A stretch of DNA of 64,000 nucleotides, from the NCBI GenBank assembly GCA_947652605.1, contig OX393576.1:10504575-10568574 (forward strand), in the 5' to 3' direction. Made by a program: the position numbers and the translations under genes. The stretch is from Elmis aenea. Lineage: Eukaryota > Arthropoda > Insecta > Coleoptera > Elmidae. Below, piece after piece: positions 55,345 to 64,000 of the stretch. Each line of letters starts with the position of its first letter. The first letter of the stretch is position 1. Below the pieces are notes generated by a model. It did no database searches. It was not told where the DNA came from and saw only the letters and a program-made list of their open reading frames with translations.

Positions 55345-57868
55345 TTTTTTTTTTTTTTTTTTTTATAATTTCAAGTACTTTACAATCTGTTCTTAACTGA
55401 ACAATAAGTAAATGTTTTTAACAGGTGAAAGGTAGGTGAAAAGAAAAGAAAAATGTCATGTAGAGAATTCTCCATTGAGTATTCTCTTTACGCTAAGCTA
55501 AAATTTTTAAAAATAGAACATAAAACTGTACAGTGAGTTCGTTTCAAGTAAACCTTGTAGGGAGATCTGCCGGTCTATATCTTTTGAGTCGCCGCACTTC
55601 ACCGGCACTCACTATTAAATTTCTTGCTAGTTTATTTGGATGCACTTCAATTCTGTTTTGATATTTAAGGTAAAGGTTTTTGATTTCTTCATGCACTGAG
55701 TTTAATTGAAGGTCGCGTTGTATTACGAAATTTGGTACATACCTGGGGGCATCAGCAATGATTCGTAAAGCTTTATTTTGGAATCTTTGGATGATTTCAA
55801 TATTTGACGTATTAGCACTTCCCCATAGCTGGATGCCATAGGTCCAAATAGGTTTCAATATGGCTTTGTATATCAGGAGCTTGCTTTCTATAGACAATTG
55901 TGATTTTCGTCCTATCATCCAGTTGAGTTGGTAAAGTTTGATGCCAAGCTGCTTCCTCTTGGCCCATATGTGTTTGCGCCATGTCAGTCTCCTGTCAATG
56001 TGCATACCCAGGTATTTGGCTTCGCATGCCTGAGGAAGTTGACGATCATTTAGTGTTACTGTCGGGCAGGTCTCTCTCCTAAGAGTAAATGTGACATGTG
56101 TTGATTTAGTTTCGTTTGCCTTAACTCGCCATTTTTTCAACCAGGACTGTATTTTGTTTAAGTGATGTTGTAGATTTTTAGAGGCAGTGATAGGATCCAC
56201 ATGGGATGCCAAGATAGCTGTGTCATCCGCAAACGTGGCCACTGTAGTTAGACGAGTGGTTGGCAGATCAGCAGTATATATTAAGTATAGCGTTGGTCCC
56301 AACACACTACCTTGTGGTACGCCGGAGTTGATAGGGTACAAATCAGTATATTCGTCTTGGTGTTTAACTAAAAAGTGCCTATTTTTGAGGTAGGAATTTA
56401 AGATTTGGTAAAAATGGCATGGAATGTTCTTTTTTAGTTTGTAGCGCAATCCGTCATGCCATACCCTGTCAAAAGCCTGACTAATGTCTAGGAAGGCAGC
56501 AGAGCAATATCTTTTGCCTTCCAGATCATTGTTTATCTTTTTGACCACTCTGTGTACTTGTTCAACCGTAGCGTGCTGATTCCTGAAACCGAATTGGTGA
56601 TTTGGGATGAGTTCTCTTAGCAATGGTTTGAGACGTGTTAGAAAAAGTTTTTCGAAGACCTTGGATAAAATTGGTAGTAGACTGATAGGTCTGTAAGATG
56701 TCACTTCGTGTAACGGTTTCCCTGGTTTAGGCAAGAGAATAATCTGGGCTACTTTCCATTGATTTGGGAAGTATCCTATCCTGAGAACTGCATTAAAGAT
56801 TTGTGTAATACATTTTAGGCATTTATCTGTGGCTTCTTTGAGCACTTTTCCGGTTATTAAGTCAAATCCTGGAGCTTTTTTAATGTTAATGTCTTTGGAT
56901 ATTGTTTTTTTTATTTCACTCTTTTTAAATTTTTTAATGGGCCTGTCTGAAAGGGTGTCTCCAGAAAATTTAATATGTCATTTTCTTCTTCTTCTGTTAA
57001 GGTTGATGGCAATGGCTTAAAGACATCTGCAAGGTATTGTGCAAATACTGTCGCTTTTTCTGTGCTGTTTTTGGCCCATTTTCCATTTGTATTTTTAATA
57101 GGTGGGATTGTTAGTTGCGGGCGCTTAATTTTTTTAGTGGCCTTCCACAATGAGTAGTCGTTAGCTTCTGTAGCTGTGAGGTTTCCAAGGTATTCCTGTA
57201 TTGATTGATTTTTAAGGTCAAGTAGCAACTTTTTTAATTTTTTAATTGACTTGTTAAATTTATTTTTGTCTTCCATTGTTCTGGTTCTCTGCCACCGTTT
57301 GCGGAGTTTTCGCTTTTCGGCTATCATTTGTTTAACTATTACTGGACAATCTTCCTTTATTTGTGTTGTCCTTTGATCCGGAGTCGCCTTCCAAGCTGCA
57401 TTTTGGATTGCCTTTGTGAGATGTTCAACTGCATTATCTAGTTCTCTCTCTGTCTGCAGGGGTAGACTTAATGAGATCAACTCGTCGAGACTTTCCCTAA
57501 ACATATCCCAATTTGTCTTCCTGCTGTATAGTGTAGGCTGTTTTTGCTTTTTTAGGATGTTCGAATACATGGTAATGAGAATTGGTGAATGATCGGATGA
57601 TAAGTCTAGACACGATTCTAGTTTAATTTGTTTTTTGTTAATACCCTTCGAGACGCAAAAATCGAGTACATCTGGCATCTTTTTTCTATCAGCTGGCCAA
57701 TACGTAGGCTCTCCGGTTGATAGCTGATCAAGATTATTTGCTCTCATTACGGCAAAGAGCTCTCTTCCTTTGGATGTTGTAAGTCTTGACCCCCACTGTG
57801 GGTGCTTGGCGTTATAATCGCCACCAGCGATGAATTTATTTCCAAGAGTCTTGAAGAAGTGATCATAA
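55345..57868 (-). mobile_element. Jockey-like LINE, 5'-truncated
   Basis: A 2.5-kb minus-strand non-LTR retrotransposon: partial endonuclease, reverse transcriptase, short 3' UTR and poly(A) (T run at 55344-55364 on the plus strand). It is truncated within the endonuclease at 57868, and a frameshift near 56900 separates the two frames. It lies exactly between 294-bp direct repeats. The long open frames and the 99% identical flanks suggest a recent insertion. Confidence 0.92.
55544..56845 (-). CDS. Jockey-like reverse transcriptase (frame 2)
   Basis: A 433-residue open frame. Motifs in order: PKPGKPLHEVTSYRPISLLP (39-58), FGFRNQHATVEQ (85-96), AAFLDISQAFDRVWHDGL (116-133), SGVPQGSVLGPTLYLIYTAD (174-193), and ATFADDTAILAS (203-214) with the catalytic FADD at 205-208 intact. 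These are followed by WLKKWRVKANETKSTH, EAKYLGMHIDRRLTWRKHI, and the thumb/C-terminal region ending in RRLKRYRPADLPTRF. It should copy LINE RNA at a nicked target by target-primed reverse transcription. No stops, but the true start lies upstream in the polyprotein beyond a frameshift. Confidence 0.93.
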   Translation of the reverse strand: MLKEATDKCLKCITQIFNAVLRIGYFPNQWKVAQIILLPKPGKPLHEVTSYRPISLLPILSKVFEKLFLTRLKPLLRELIPNHQFGFRNQHATVEQVHRVVKKINNDLEGKRYCSAAFLDISQAFDRVWHDGLRYKLKKNIPCHFYQILNSYLKNRHFLVKHQDEYTDLYPINSGVPQGSVLGPTLYLIYTADLPTTRLTTVATFADDTAILASHVDPITASKNLQHHLNKIQSWLKKWRVKANETKSTHVTFTLRRETCPTVTLNDRQLPQACEAKYLGMHIDRRLTWRKHIWAKRKQLGIKLYQLNWMIGRKSQLSIESKLLIYKAILKPIWTYGIQLWGSANTSNIEIIQRFQNKALRIIADAPRYVPNFVIQRDLQLNSVHEEIKNLYLKYQNRIEVHPNKLARNLIVSAGEVRRLKRYRPADLPTRFT

Positions 57869-57921
57869 TTTAAAAAAATTCTTAAACTACAATTCTGCTC
57901 TTCCATTGAGCCATTGATCAT
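56911..57921 (-). pseudogene. Jockey-like endonuclease C-terminal part and linker
   Basis: In this 336-codon frame the first ~15 residues come from the flanking repeat. The LINE part then gives FIAGGDYNAKHPQWGS (30-45), DVLDFCVSKGI (84-94) and LSSDHSPILI (107-116), the second half of an apurinic/apyrimidinic-type endonuclease, with the SDH motif kept. The linker holds basic helical sequence (AEKRKLRKRWQRTRTMEDKN) and EEENDILNFLETPFQ. The N-terminal catalytic part is missing, so it cannot nick DNA. It ends by a frameshift just before the polymerase frame. Confidence 0.85.
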
Positions 57922-58163
57922 TCAGCTTTAACAAAACAACTAATGCCTAAATTTAGAACTTAGCCTTGATTCTGCGCTAGTACAAGTAAGAAATTTAATA
58001 AATGGTACAATATAATTCCAGTGCTGTTGCAATACTGATATATTTATAATAGTAATCAGGGGTTTGGAGCAGCCCAATTTGTTAATTGCTCCGCTCCAGC
58101 TCCGTTGGTCAAAAATTACAATATTTGACACTATTAAACAAGCGAAGTAAAATAAATGTTTGT
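57869..58163. repeat. 294-bp direct repeat flanking Jockey-like LINE, right copy
   Basis: The partner of 55050-55344, next to the truncated 5' end of the LINE. It runs on without a break into the rest of the hAT MITE, so this copy is joined to the original locus. Confidence 0.93.
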
Positions 58164-58354
58164 AAGAACTAATTATTGATCTTCAAAGATTGAAAAAAAT
58201 AATAATAAAGTAGTTTTTTTTTTAAATTTTACATAACAAACTGGAGTAGTGGAGCAATCAAAATTATTTGCTCCGCACTCCGCTCCAGCTCCGGGCAAAA
58301 ACCCCTTGCTCCACTGCTCCGTGCTCCAGCTCCGTGCTCCCCTCCAAACCCCTG
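58057..58354. mobile_element. hAT MITE, CAGGGGTTTGGAG ends
   Basis: A 298-bp element with inverted ends CAGGGGTTTGGAG and CTCCAAACCCCTG and exact 8-bp duplication ATAGTAAT (58049-58056 and 58355-58362). Sub-terminal GCTCCGCTCCAGCTCCG repeats on both sides. It sits inside older LINE sequence. Confidence 0.85.
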
Positions 58355-58362
58355 ATAGTAAT

Positions 58363-59590
58363 GGATTAATTTTTACATTGCAAATTGAATAGCAGTGTAT
58401 ACATTCTTTGCTTGAATGAGTGAATGCTTGACTGTTTCAACTCGATTGGAATTCCGTTATAAATTTTGTACAACTGATATTGAAATGATAGCTCAAACAA
58501 AACAGTCCTATGAGATGGTGGAGATATTAAGCTCTTATACCTAAGATTTAAAGTACGCCTGTGCGAAATTGAATTTTATTGTATAAGTAAGCCGGTCGTT
58601 TTTGAGAAATCACTCCGTGACAAAGAACAGCAAGTTGTAGGTTCCTTCTTTTCGCCATGTTAAGCCATTTAAAATCAACTAGTTTATGAGAGACATGATC
58701 GTATTTCCTGATTCCAAATATCAAACGCAAGCAAGAATTTTGTACTCTCTGAATTCGATTGGATTAATCTAGTGTTATAGATTGACCATACATTTCACTG
58801 CAGTAATTGAAATGAGACAACACGAGTTACATCGTTTTAATTTTAGAAGTTAAGTATTGTCTGTGAGGAAAAATTAATTTGAGGTTTAAAAAACTTTTCT
58901 TAATACAATTATTTACTTGCGTTTGATATCTGAATGTATTGCTTACAACTAAGCCTAAATTTCAAGCTTCTTGGGTATATAGGTTGTTTCCGGGTTGGAA
59001 CCGCGTCGAAGGTTTCTTCATAGCCGACGTTTCGTTCTCCTTTATCGGAAACATCTCAGGGTTGTTGGTTTTCGAGCTTCTTGTTTAATTGTAACAGAAG
59101 CGTCAACAATACGAACATCAATATGATCCTTCAAATAATTGATTTTATTAACCCTGGCAAATAGAAGAACGACAGACTTATTAGGATTAATTATAAGATT
59201 GTGTTTCCCTGAAATTACATTTATAGAATCAAGATTTACATTGATTTTAGGTGTTGCGTTATTGCGTTAGGATAATCTTTAAATGGAAAAGAATGCAGTG
59301 GCTGGTAATCATCAGCAAATATTTTCATTAAAAATGTATTTGTAAAAAGTAGAAGTGTAAATGATGAACAGCAGTGGTCCTAGGTTAGAGCCCTGTGGAA
59401 CACCTTTTTTTATAGCTTCAAACTGAGACAACTCCTGCAAAACTTTCACGGTTTGAAATCTGTTGGATAAATAGCTATTAAATAATTTTAGAGCCGATGA
59501 TGACAATCCTATACTTTCAAAGAATCCCTAATAATACAGGGTGATTAATGGTATCAAAGGCTTTGCTGTAATCAAGATGTAAGTGCTGTT
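58363..59590 (-). mobile_element. Old non-LTR LINE (CR1/Jockey-like), decayed
   Basis: Minus-strand order: HLDYSKAFDTINHPVLLGIL (about 59580), SSALKLFNSYLSNRFQTVKV and GVPQGSNLGPLLFIIYTSTF (59506-59312), then far downstream GIRKYDHVSHKLVDFKWLNM and NLQLAVLCHGVI (58730-58548). Many stops. A 96-bp retroposed unit (58974-59069) and the hAT MITE are inserted in it, and the sequence left of the MITE looks like its 3' part. Confidence 0.72.
58974..59069 (-). mobile_element. Short retroposed unit 3 (Penelope/retrozyme-like?)
   Basis: A 96-bp insertion flanked by TTTCAAGCTTCTTG (58960-58973) and TTTCGAGCTTCTTG (59070-59083), a 14-bp duplication with one mismatch. On the minus strand it reads CAACCCTGAGATG, then hairpin arms GTTTCC and GGAGAAC, then GAAACGTCGGC, and ends GGTTCCAACCCGGAAACAAC. 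It is homologous to the unit at 30651-30878. Confidence 0.7.
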
Positions 59591-59619
59591 ATATTGTTTG
59601 AATCAGTAGCCGATGTTAT

Positions 59620-59755
59620 TTCATCGGTGACAGATTTTCACTACGTTGTCGATGTATGTGTTAAACAAAGTTGGGGATATGTTGCATCTTTTTCTCACTC
59701 CTTGTGTGGTTCTGAGTTTTATGCTGCGAGTCTTCAGGTATTAATGACTACAATA
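59620..59755 (-). mobile_element. RTE-like reverse-transcriptase scrap
   Basis: The minus strand reads LRTTQGVRKRCNISPTLFNT and YIDNVVK, the GVRQGCxLSPxLFNxYID box of RTE-like polymerases. Only about 45 residues, cut by the hAT-derived element that starts at 59756. Confidence 0.5.
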
Positions 59756-60913
59756 CAGGGACTAAAAACGAAAAAAATTCCGTTCGTTTCTGTTCGGAAC
59801 GAAAACGAAATATATCGTTTTCGTTCTTATCGTTCTAACCGAAAAAAATCTTTTTTCGTTTTCGTGAACCGAAATAATAACGGTTAAAACCGGTTTTACA
59901 ATATTTTTTTTGTCGTCAAAAAATAAATTTTTTTTCTAGTCACCACAACCCTCTATAAATACGATAACAATATTTGAGTCTCAACTAAAATATAAACGAT
60001 GACGATGGGATTTGATGCTCACGGACAGCATATTTTAGACTGGTGAACCATCGCCATATTAAATTTACCAAATTGTTAAACACATTAACATTTAACCATT
60101 TTATTTAGTTTAACACCCGTAAGGTGCAAAAACACAACGTGGTTAGGTTAAATTAGACACACGATCTTTATCTAAAAATATGAAAATATAGCAAGTGCTG
60201 TTTTAAATTTGTTTTAGTAGGTACTAAAAATCTATGCATTTGACTTAAATAAGATCCTGCTGTAATTATTTAAAAATACAAAAGAATGAATTCAAGTGGA
60301 TAATTTACTAAATGTTATGAATAAAAAAGATATTTAAAAAAAACTTATATTAACTTGAAATATACTTTAACTTTATAGTTTGTACATACCATACAATATA
60401 CATTTTCACATTCCGTTTAAATCTTACTAGCAACACATCTTCCAATAAATCTTCTTTTACATTAGTCCTATTCGAAGTAAGAATAAATTTTACTATTATT
60501 ATGTCTAACCGCAAATAAAACATACACATTGATAATATATATCCAATCAAGTGTATATTCTATATTCATGATCTAAAAAACAAATTAGAAATAGAGAATA
60601 TCTGTACCGTTAATTGTGTTACACGAAATTGCAAGTATAAACAATAAAGTTGTTAAGACATATTCACGTAAATATATGAAGAAAAGTGAAGCTCACTTAT
60701 TTCAAGTAAGATTTTTTACTGCCTCGTGGAGTCTCCCCAGCACAGAAGGTAAATTCGCGTTTGTGTTTAACAAATAAAATTGAAATAGCGACAAAACCGG
60801 TTAAAACCGGTTTTGGAAAATATTTATTTCGTTTTCGGTTTCGTTTTCGTTCTTAAAAAAAATTCGGTTAATTTCGTTTAACGTTTTCGTTTTCGTTCCG
60901 TTCTCAGTCCCTG
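59756..60913. mobile_element. hAT-derived element F, copy 2
   Basis: Ends CAGGGACTAAAAACGA and CGTTCTCAGTCCCTG with exact 8-bp duplication CTACAATA (59748-59755 and 60914-60921). It is nearly identical to 31846-33030 throughout, the main difference being a missing CGTTCTTGAACG-containing piece near the right end. The same C-terminal-like minus frame is present at 60550-60350. Confidence 0.9.
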
Positions 60914-60921
60914 CTACAATA

Positions 60922-62329
60922 TAGCGGTTGTCCGATTCATTCTTTGTAAGATTTTTATCAAGGGTTGGGGATATCCCCTAAAACTCGTTGTTTTATAAAG
61001 TTTCGTCTAAACCACTTTATTAAAGATTTTTTATTGGACAATAAGATAGTTGATTAAAAAAAAAATTAAATTACGTGTTATTTTAATTCTTCAACATAAT
61101 TTATATTTAAGCCCGCCCAATAAGTGGATCATTCAATTTTTGTTGTTAAACGTATGTATTTATTTAGCAAAACAATTAATTTCAATAAAACCGCTCCTAA
61201 ATTGCTGCTCTTTAAAATCAAATATTTTTAAAACGCCAGTTTTTCGCTGTTCCGTAACCCGACCTATAATTATCATCCCCCCCCCCTTATTAATTTAAGG
61301 TATAAATTGCAAGGGGAAGTAGCGGATTCGTTCTCAACTACCGGTAATTTGTTTATAAATTAAAGATAATTGGGCGCCGTAACATCTCTTGACGCGTGAA
61401 ATTATACACCGTATATGTCAATTATATCATGCATTAAGGATGCTCTGGATGATCAATACGTGTAGCCGGCGTCGGGACGCATGCGTCCATCCCCAATCGA
61501 TATTGTTGTGGACGTACACCCTGCACTGTGGTGGCTGATCTGTGTCCATTGTTGTTGATAGGTGATAACTTGTAAACACAAAAGGTATGTTTTGTAACAC
61601 TTTGCTTGTGTGGTTGTTTTTGAGATGGAATGGACGCTGTTTGTTCAAGCGTTAAAACAAATTGGTGTAAATAATTGTAGATGTATCGATGGCATGTAGA
61701 GCTTTATGGACACATTAATTGTTAATCTAGACAAATAGTGCAGTTCATTGTTTTTGAGTTTAATTTAGGACGAGATTATGCAATGTTGATTGTGGAGCTC
61801 TCGTGATTTGTGTAAAAAAATAACCCCTGACTCTGGTTTTGTTCAAAAAAATTGCAATAAAGCTTTAAAAGGATTCCTTATTCGTCTATTATTGGAACTA
61901 GGAGATGAAAAATATTGCTTAAAATTACAATTCAGGGCATTCAAATGATCCAGGAAATCTTTGCCTGTGTAATCAATTTTTTTTGGTAGTTTTTTGTAGT
62001 TCTAAAAAATTTGCAGGAGTTCATTGAGGCTGTTCATAGCTTAAAATTATTTTGTGTTGAAAACAGAAATGAAATTTTTTTTTTGTCGCTAAGAAATTTA
62101 GTGCAATATCTAAATAAATAAGCACAAATATGGATTTAAAAAATTAAAGATTCCTTTCTATATATTTATGGTGGATGTAGTCTTATTCATGAAGTACTTC
62201 TAGAACAACTACCGCATTTTATAATGAATAAACAAACCCCCAGATGTATAAGTCATGGGCAAATTTAAGCCATTAAAGTTTTAGTGTATAATAATTTACT
62301 TGCAATGCCAACCTACATAATTTATTTAT
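60922..62329. other. Non-coding stretch with one GC-richer pocket
   Basis: At 61455-61560 base composition rises (GCCGGCGTCGGGACGCATGC) in the minus-strand frame 61648-61427, but I recognise no family or splice pattern. A C run of about nine is at 61267. The rest is AT-rich with nothing seen. Confidence 0.3.
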
Positions 62330-63427
62330 TTATTTATTTAGTAATGAGTTCTTATACTGTTAGATGTAGGACTTGCGTTGTGTTGTGCTGACTTTTTTCC
62401 ATATTTTTCTGTCTTGTACTAGATTTTTTTTATGTCTTTCCATTTCATGTCCATTGCTGCTTTTTTAACTTCGTCTTGCCAGGTTTTTCTCGGTCTACCT
62501 CTTTTGTTTTTTCCCTGTGATCTTGCTTCAAAGGCTTTTCTGGTTAACCTCTCTTCTTTCATTCTATAAATGTGACCCAACCATATCAGCTGTCTTGTAT
62601 TTTTGTTTTAACTTATTTTATCTTTAATTGTTCTATTTGTCTAATTTCTGATTCAATCTTTTTTTTTGTTTTTCCTTGGGTTTTTCTTAGAACTCTCATT
62701 TCTGCTGCATTCACTCAGATACTATTTTTATTTGTGAGTGCCCACGTTTCACTTCCGTTTAAAAGTGTCGGAGTTACTACCTTTTTGACCACTTCCACTT
62801 TTGTTCGTTGTGACTTCTCTATTTCCAAAAAAAATTGTTCTTTAACTGTTAAATATTCTTCCCACATTTCCTGTCCTTTCGCTTATTTCCTTGCCCATTC
62901 CTCCATTTTTCTCTATAATCACTCCTAAATATTTGAAGCTTTCTACCTGTTCCAATCTAAGCCCATTTAAAGTGATGTTATGCCCTTTTGTTCTCTGTTG
63001 TAACGATCACAGTCATAGTTTTTTCTGTATTTATTTTCATATTGATTTTTTCCAATTCCTGTTTTTAGATTCTATTTTGCAGATTCTTTTCTGTTTTCGC
63101 GACTAAGACCATGTCTGCAAACATTAGCTCAGTTATGTTTATTCCTTCCATTTTCCAGTTGCTTCGGTGAAACAGTCTCATTTTTTGTTTTATTTCTTTA
63201 ATTACCCTATCTATAACTACTGAGAATAATGGTGAACTGAGCACGCATCCTTGTTTTAAGCTCTCTTTTGTTTCAAACTCTTCCGATTCTTCATTTTGTG
63301 TTCTTACAATATTAACCGTTTTTTCGTACATCGCTTTTATTAAGTCGATTGTTTCTATTTCTATTCCCTTCCTTCTTAGACCCCTCCGTACGTCTTTTCT
63401 TTTGATTTTATTAAATGCTTTTTCCAA
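62330..63427 (-). mobile_element. RTE-like LINE, longest copy of the GSETWTLTNK subfamily
   Basis: Minus-strand order: EKAFNKIKRKDVRRGLRRKG, IDLIKAMYEKTVNIVRTQNE, KESLKQGCVLSSPLFSVVID, ELMFADMVLVAKTEKNLQN (catalytic box with one D lost), then after frameshifts the KKVVTPTLL-type region, EMRVLRKT-like region and GRPRKTW tail near 62480. The 3' end has a (TAAA)n tail (62318-62340). The 5' truncation is at about 63427; TACATAAT and TACGTAAT on the two sides may be an 8-bp duplication. Confidence 0.82.
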
Positions 63428-64000
63428 GTACGTAATACGAGTATATAAAACAATTTCTAGATTTTTGTTATGAAACTGTGTTAGTTAGCAATATTTTCGT
63501 CGGTTGATCTTGAAATTGAACGATGAACTTTAAAATTGCGTGCGTAGTATCCTTATGTCTTATGTTAGATATAGTTATTAACATATACACTTGCACATAA
63601 TATTAAATTGTGATAATATGGTCAACATTGTAAGTGCAGTTCCTTTTGTATTTTGTTAGAACATGTTTATCGGCTTTAGAACTTTTATTTAAACTCTAAT
63701 GTGAAGATTACAAAACAATATTAATCCTAAACTTATGAAGAGTCGTTATCAACGACATTCTTAAGCTGTAAATGAAAGAGTGCCTCCAGGTCATGTCATT
63801 GATCAAATTTATTCGGATACATCTCCCCAATTTCAATTGTAGTCTTTGAGAATCCCAATTTAAAAGCAAGCTAACGTGTAGATCTTAGGGATTTGCTTTA
63901 GTAATAATAATTATCGGTTTTACTAAATGGTGAAGACTTAGTTCAAATTACTTCATTGTTATTTTGAATTAAATCGGATATTTGTCCTTAAAGTAAAATT
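63428..64000. other. Non-coding stretch to window end
   Basis: AT-rich, no gene or element recognised. Confidence 0.35.

Noticed and set aside
59536..59545. Another TACAGGGTG element end
   Set aside because: Here TACAGGGTGATTAATGG is the complement of LINE coding sequence (TINHPV), a coincidence.
61427..61648. Host exon in the GC-richer pocket
   Set aside because: Several frames are partly open, none has a recognised motif or clear splice pair.

Overview
The window looks like AT-rich nuclear DNA of an arthropod, most probably an insect. Single-copy coding sequence is sparse and spliced. Nearly everything else is transposable elements: Jockey-like and RTE-like LINEs, hAT, pogo-like and mariner DNA elements, a tRNA-derived SINE, and many TA-flanked palindromic elements beginning TACAGGGTG. 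I see no bacterial operon signals. Family names are my recognition of motifs, not database results.

Host genes. Two minus-strand exons (873-1155 and 30048-30243) each encode the first membrane segment of a two-pore-domain potassium channel. Both end in the same splice phase at the same protein position, 29 kb apart, so they are either alternative first exons of one gene or first exons of tandem paralogues. Between them on the plus strand lies an intact intronless Tim16/Pam16-like ORF (9063-9437). A GC-richer pocket at 48803-48919 behind a good splice acceptor may be a terminal exon of an unrecognised gene.

Layout. 0-4.4 kb: channel exon, LINE scraps and one palindromic element. 5-12.2 kb: pogo-like element, two foldback elements, Tim16, then a second pogo-like element interrupted by a complete hAT. 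13.5-19.3 kb: SINE, RTE-like LINE fragments, mariner scrap. 20-24.4 kb: tandem half-palindromes, a third pogo-like element, and a 33-bp minisatellite inside an inverted-repeat element. 25-28 kb: RTE-like and Jockey-like fragments. 29-36.7 kb: second channel exon, a short inverted-dimer retroposon, and nested palindromic and hAT elements. 37-46.5 kb: LINE, mariner, hAT-like elements and an RTE-like LINE between ~250-bp direct repeats. 46.7-52.4 kb: three large TA-flanked palindromes. 53-61 kb: a Jockey-like LINE between 294-bp direct repeats, hAT MITEs and older LINE debris. 62-63.4 kb: RTE-like LINE.

Most notable. (1) Two LINE insertions of different clades are each flanked by very long (~250 and 294 bp) direct repeats in the position of target-site duplications, while other LINE copies here show short ones or none. 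(2) Three ~100-230 bp insertions share a conserved module with a hairpin beside GAAACGTC; each has its own 8-14 bp target duplication, one is an inverted dimer, and the hairpin shows a compensatory base-pair change. These could be Penelope-like or retrozyme-like retroposons. (3) One element carries a 22-copy minisatellite whose unit contains the element's own terminal motif.
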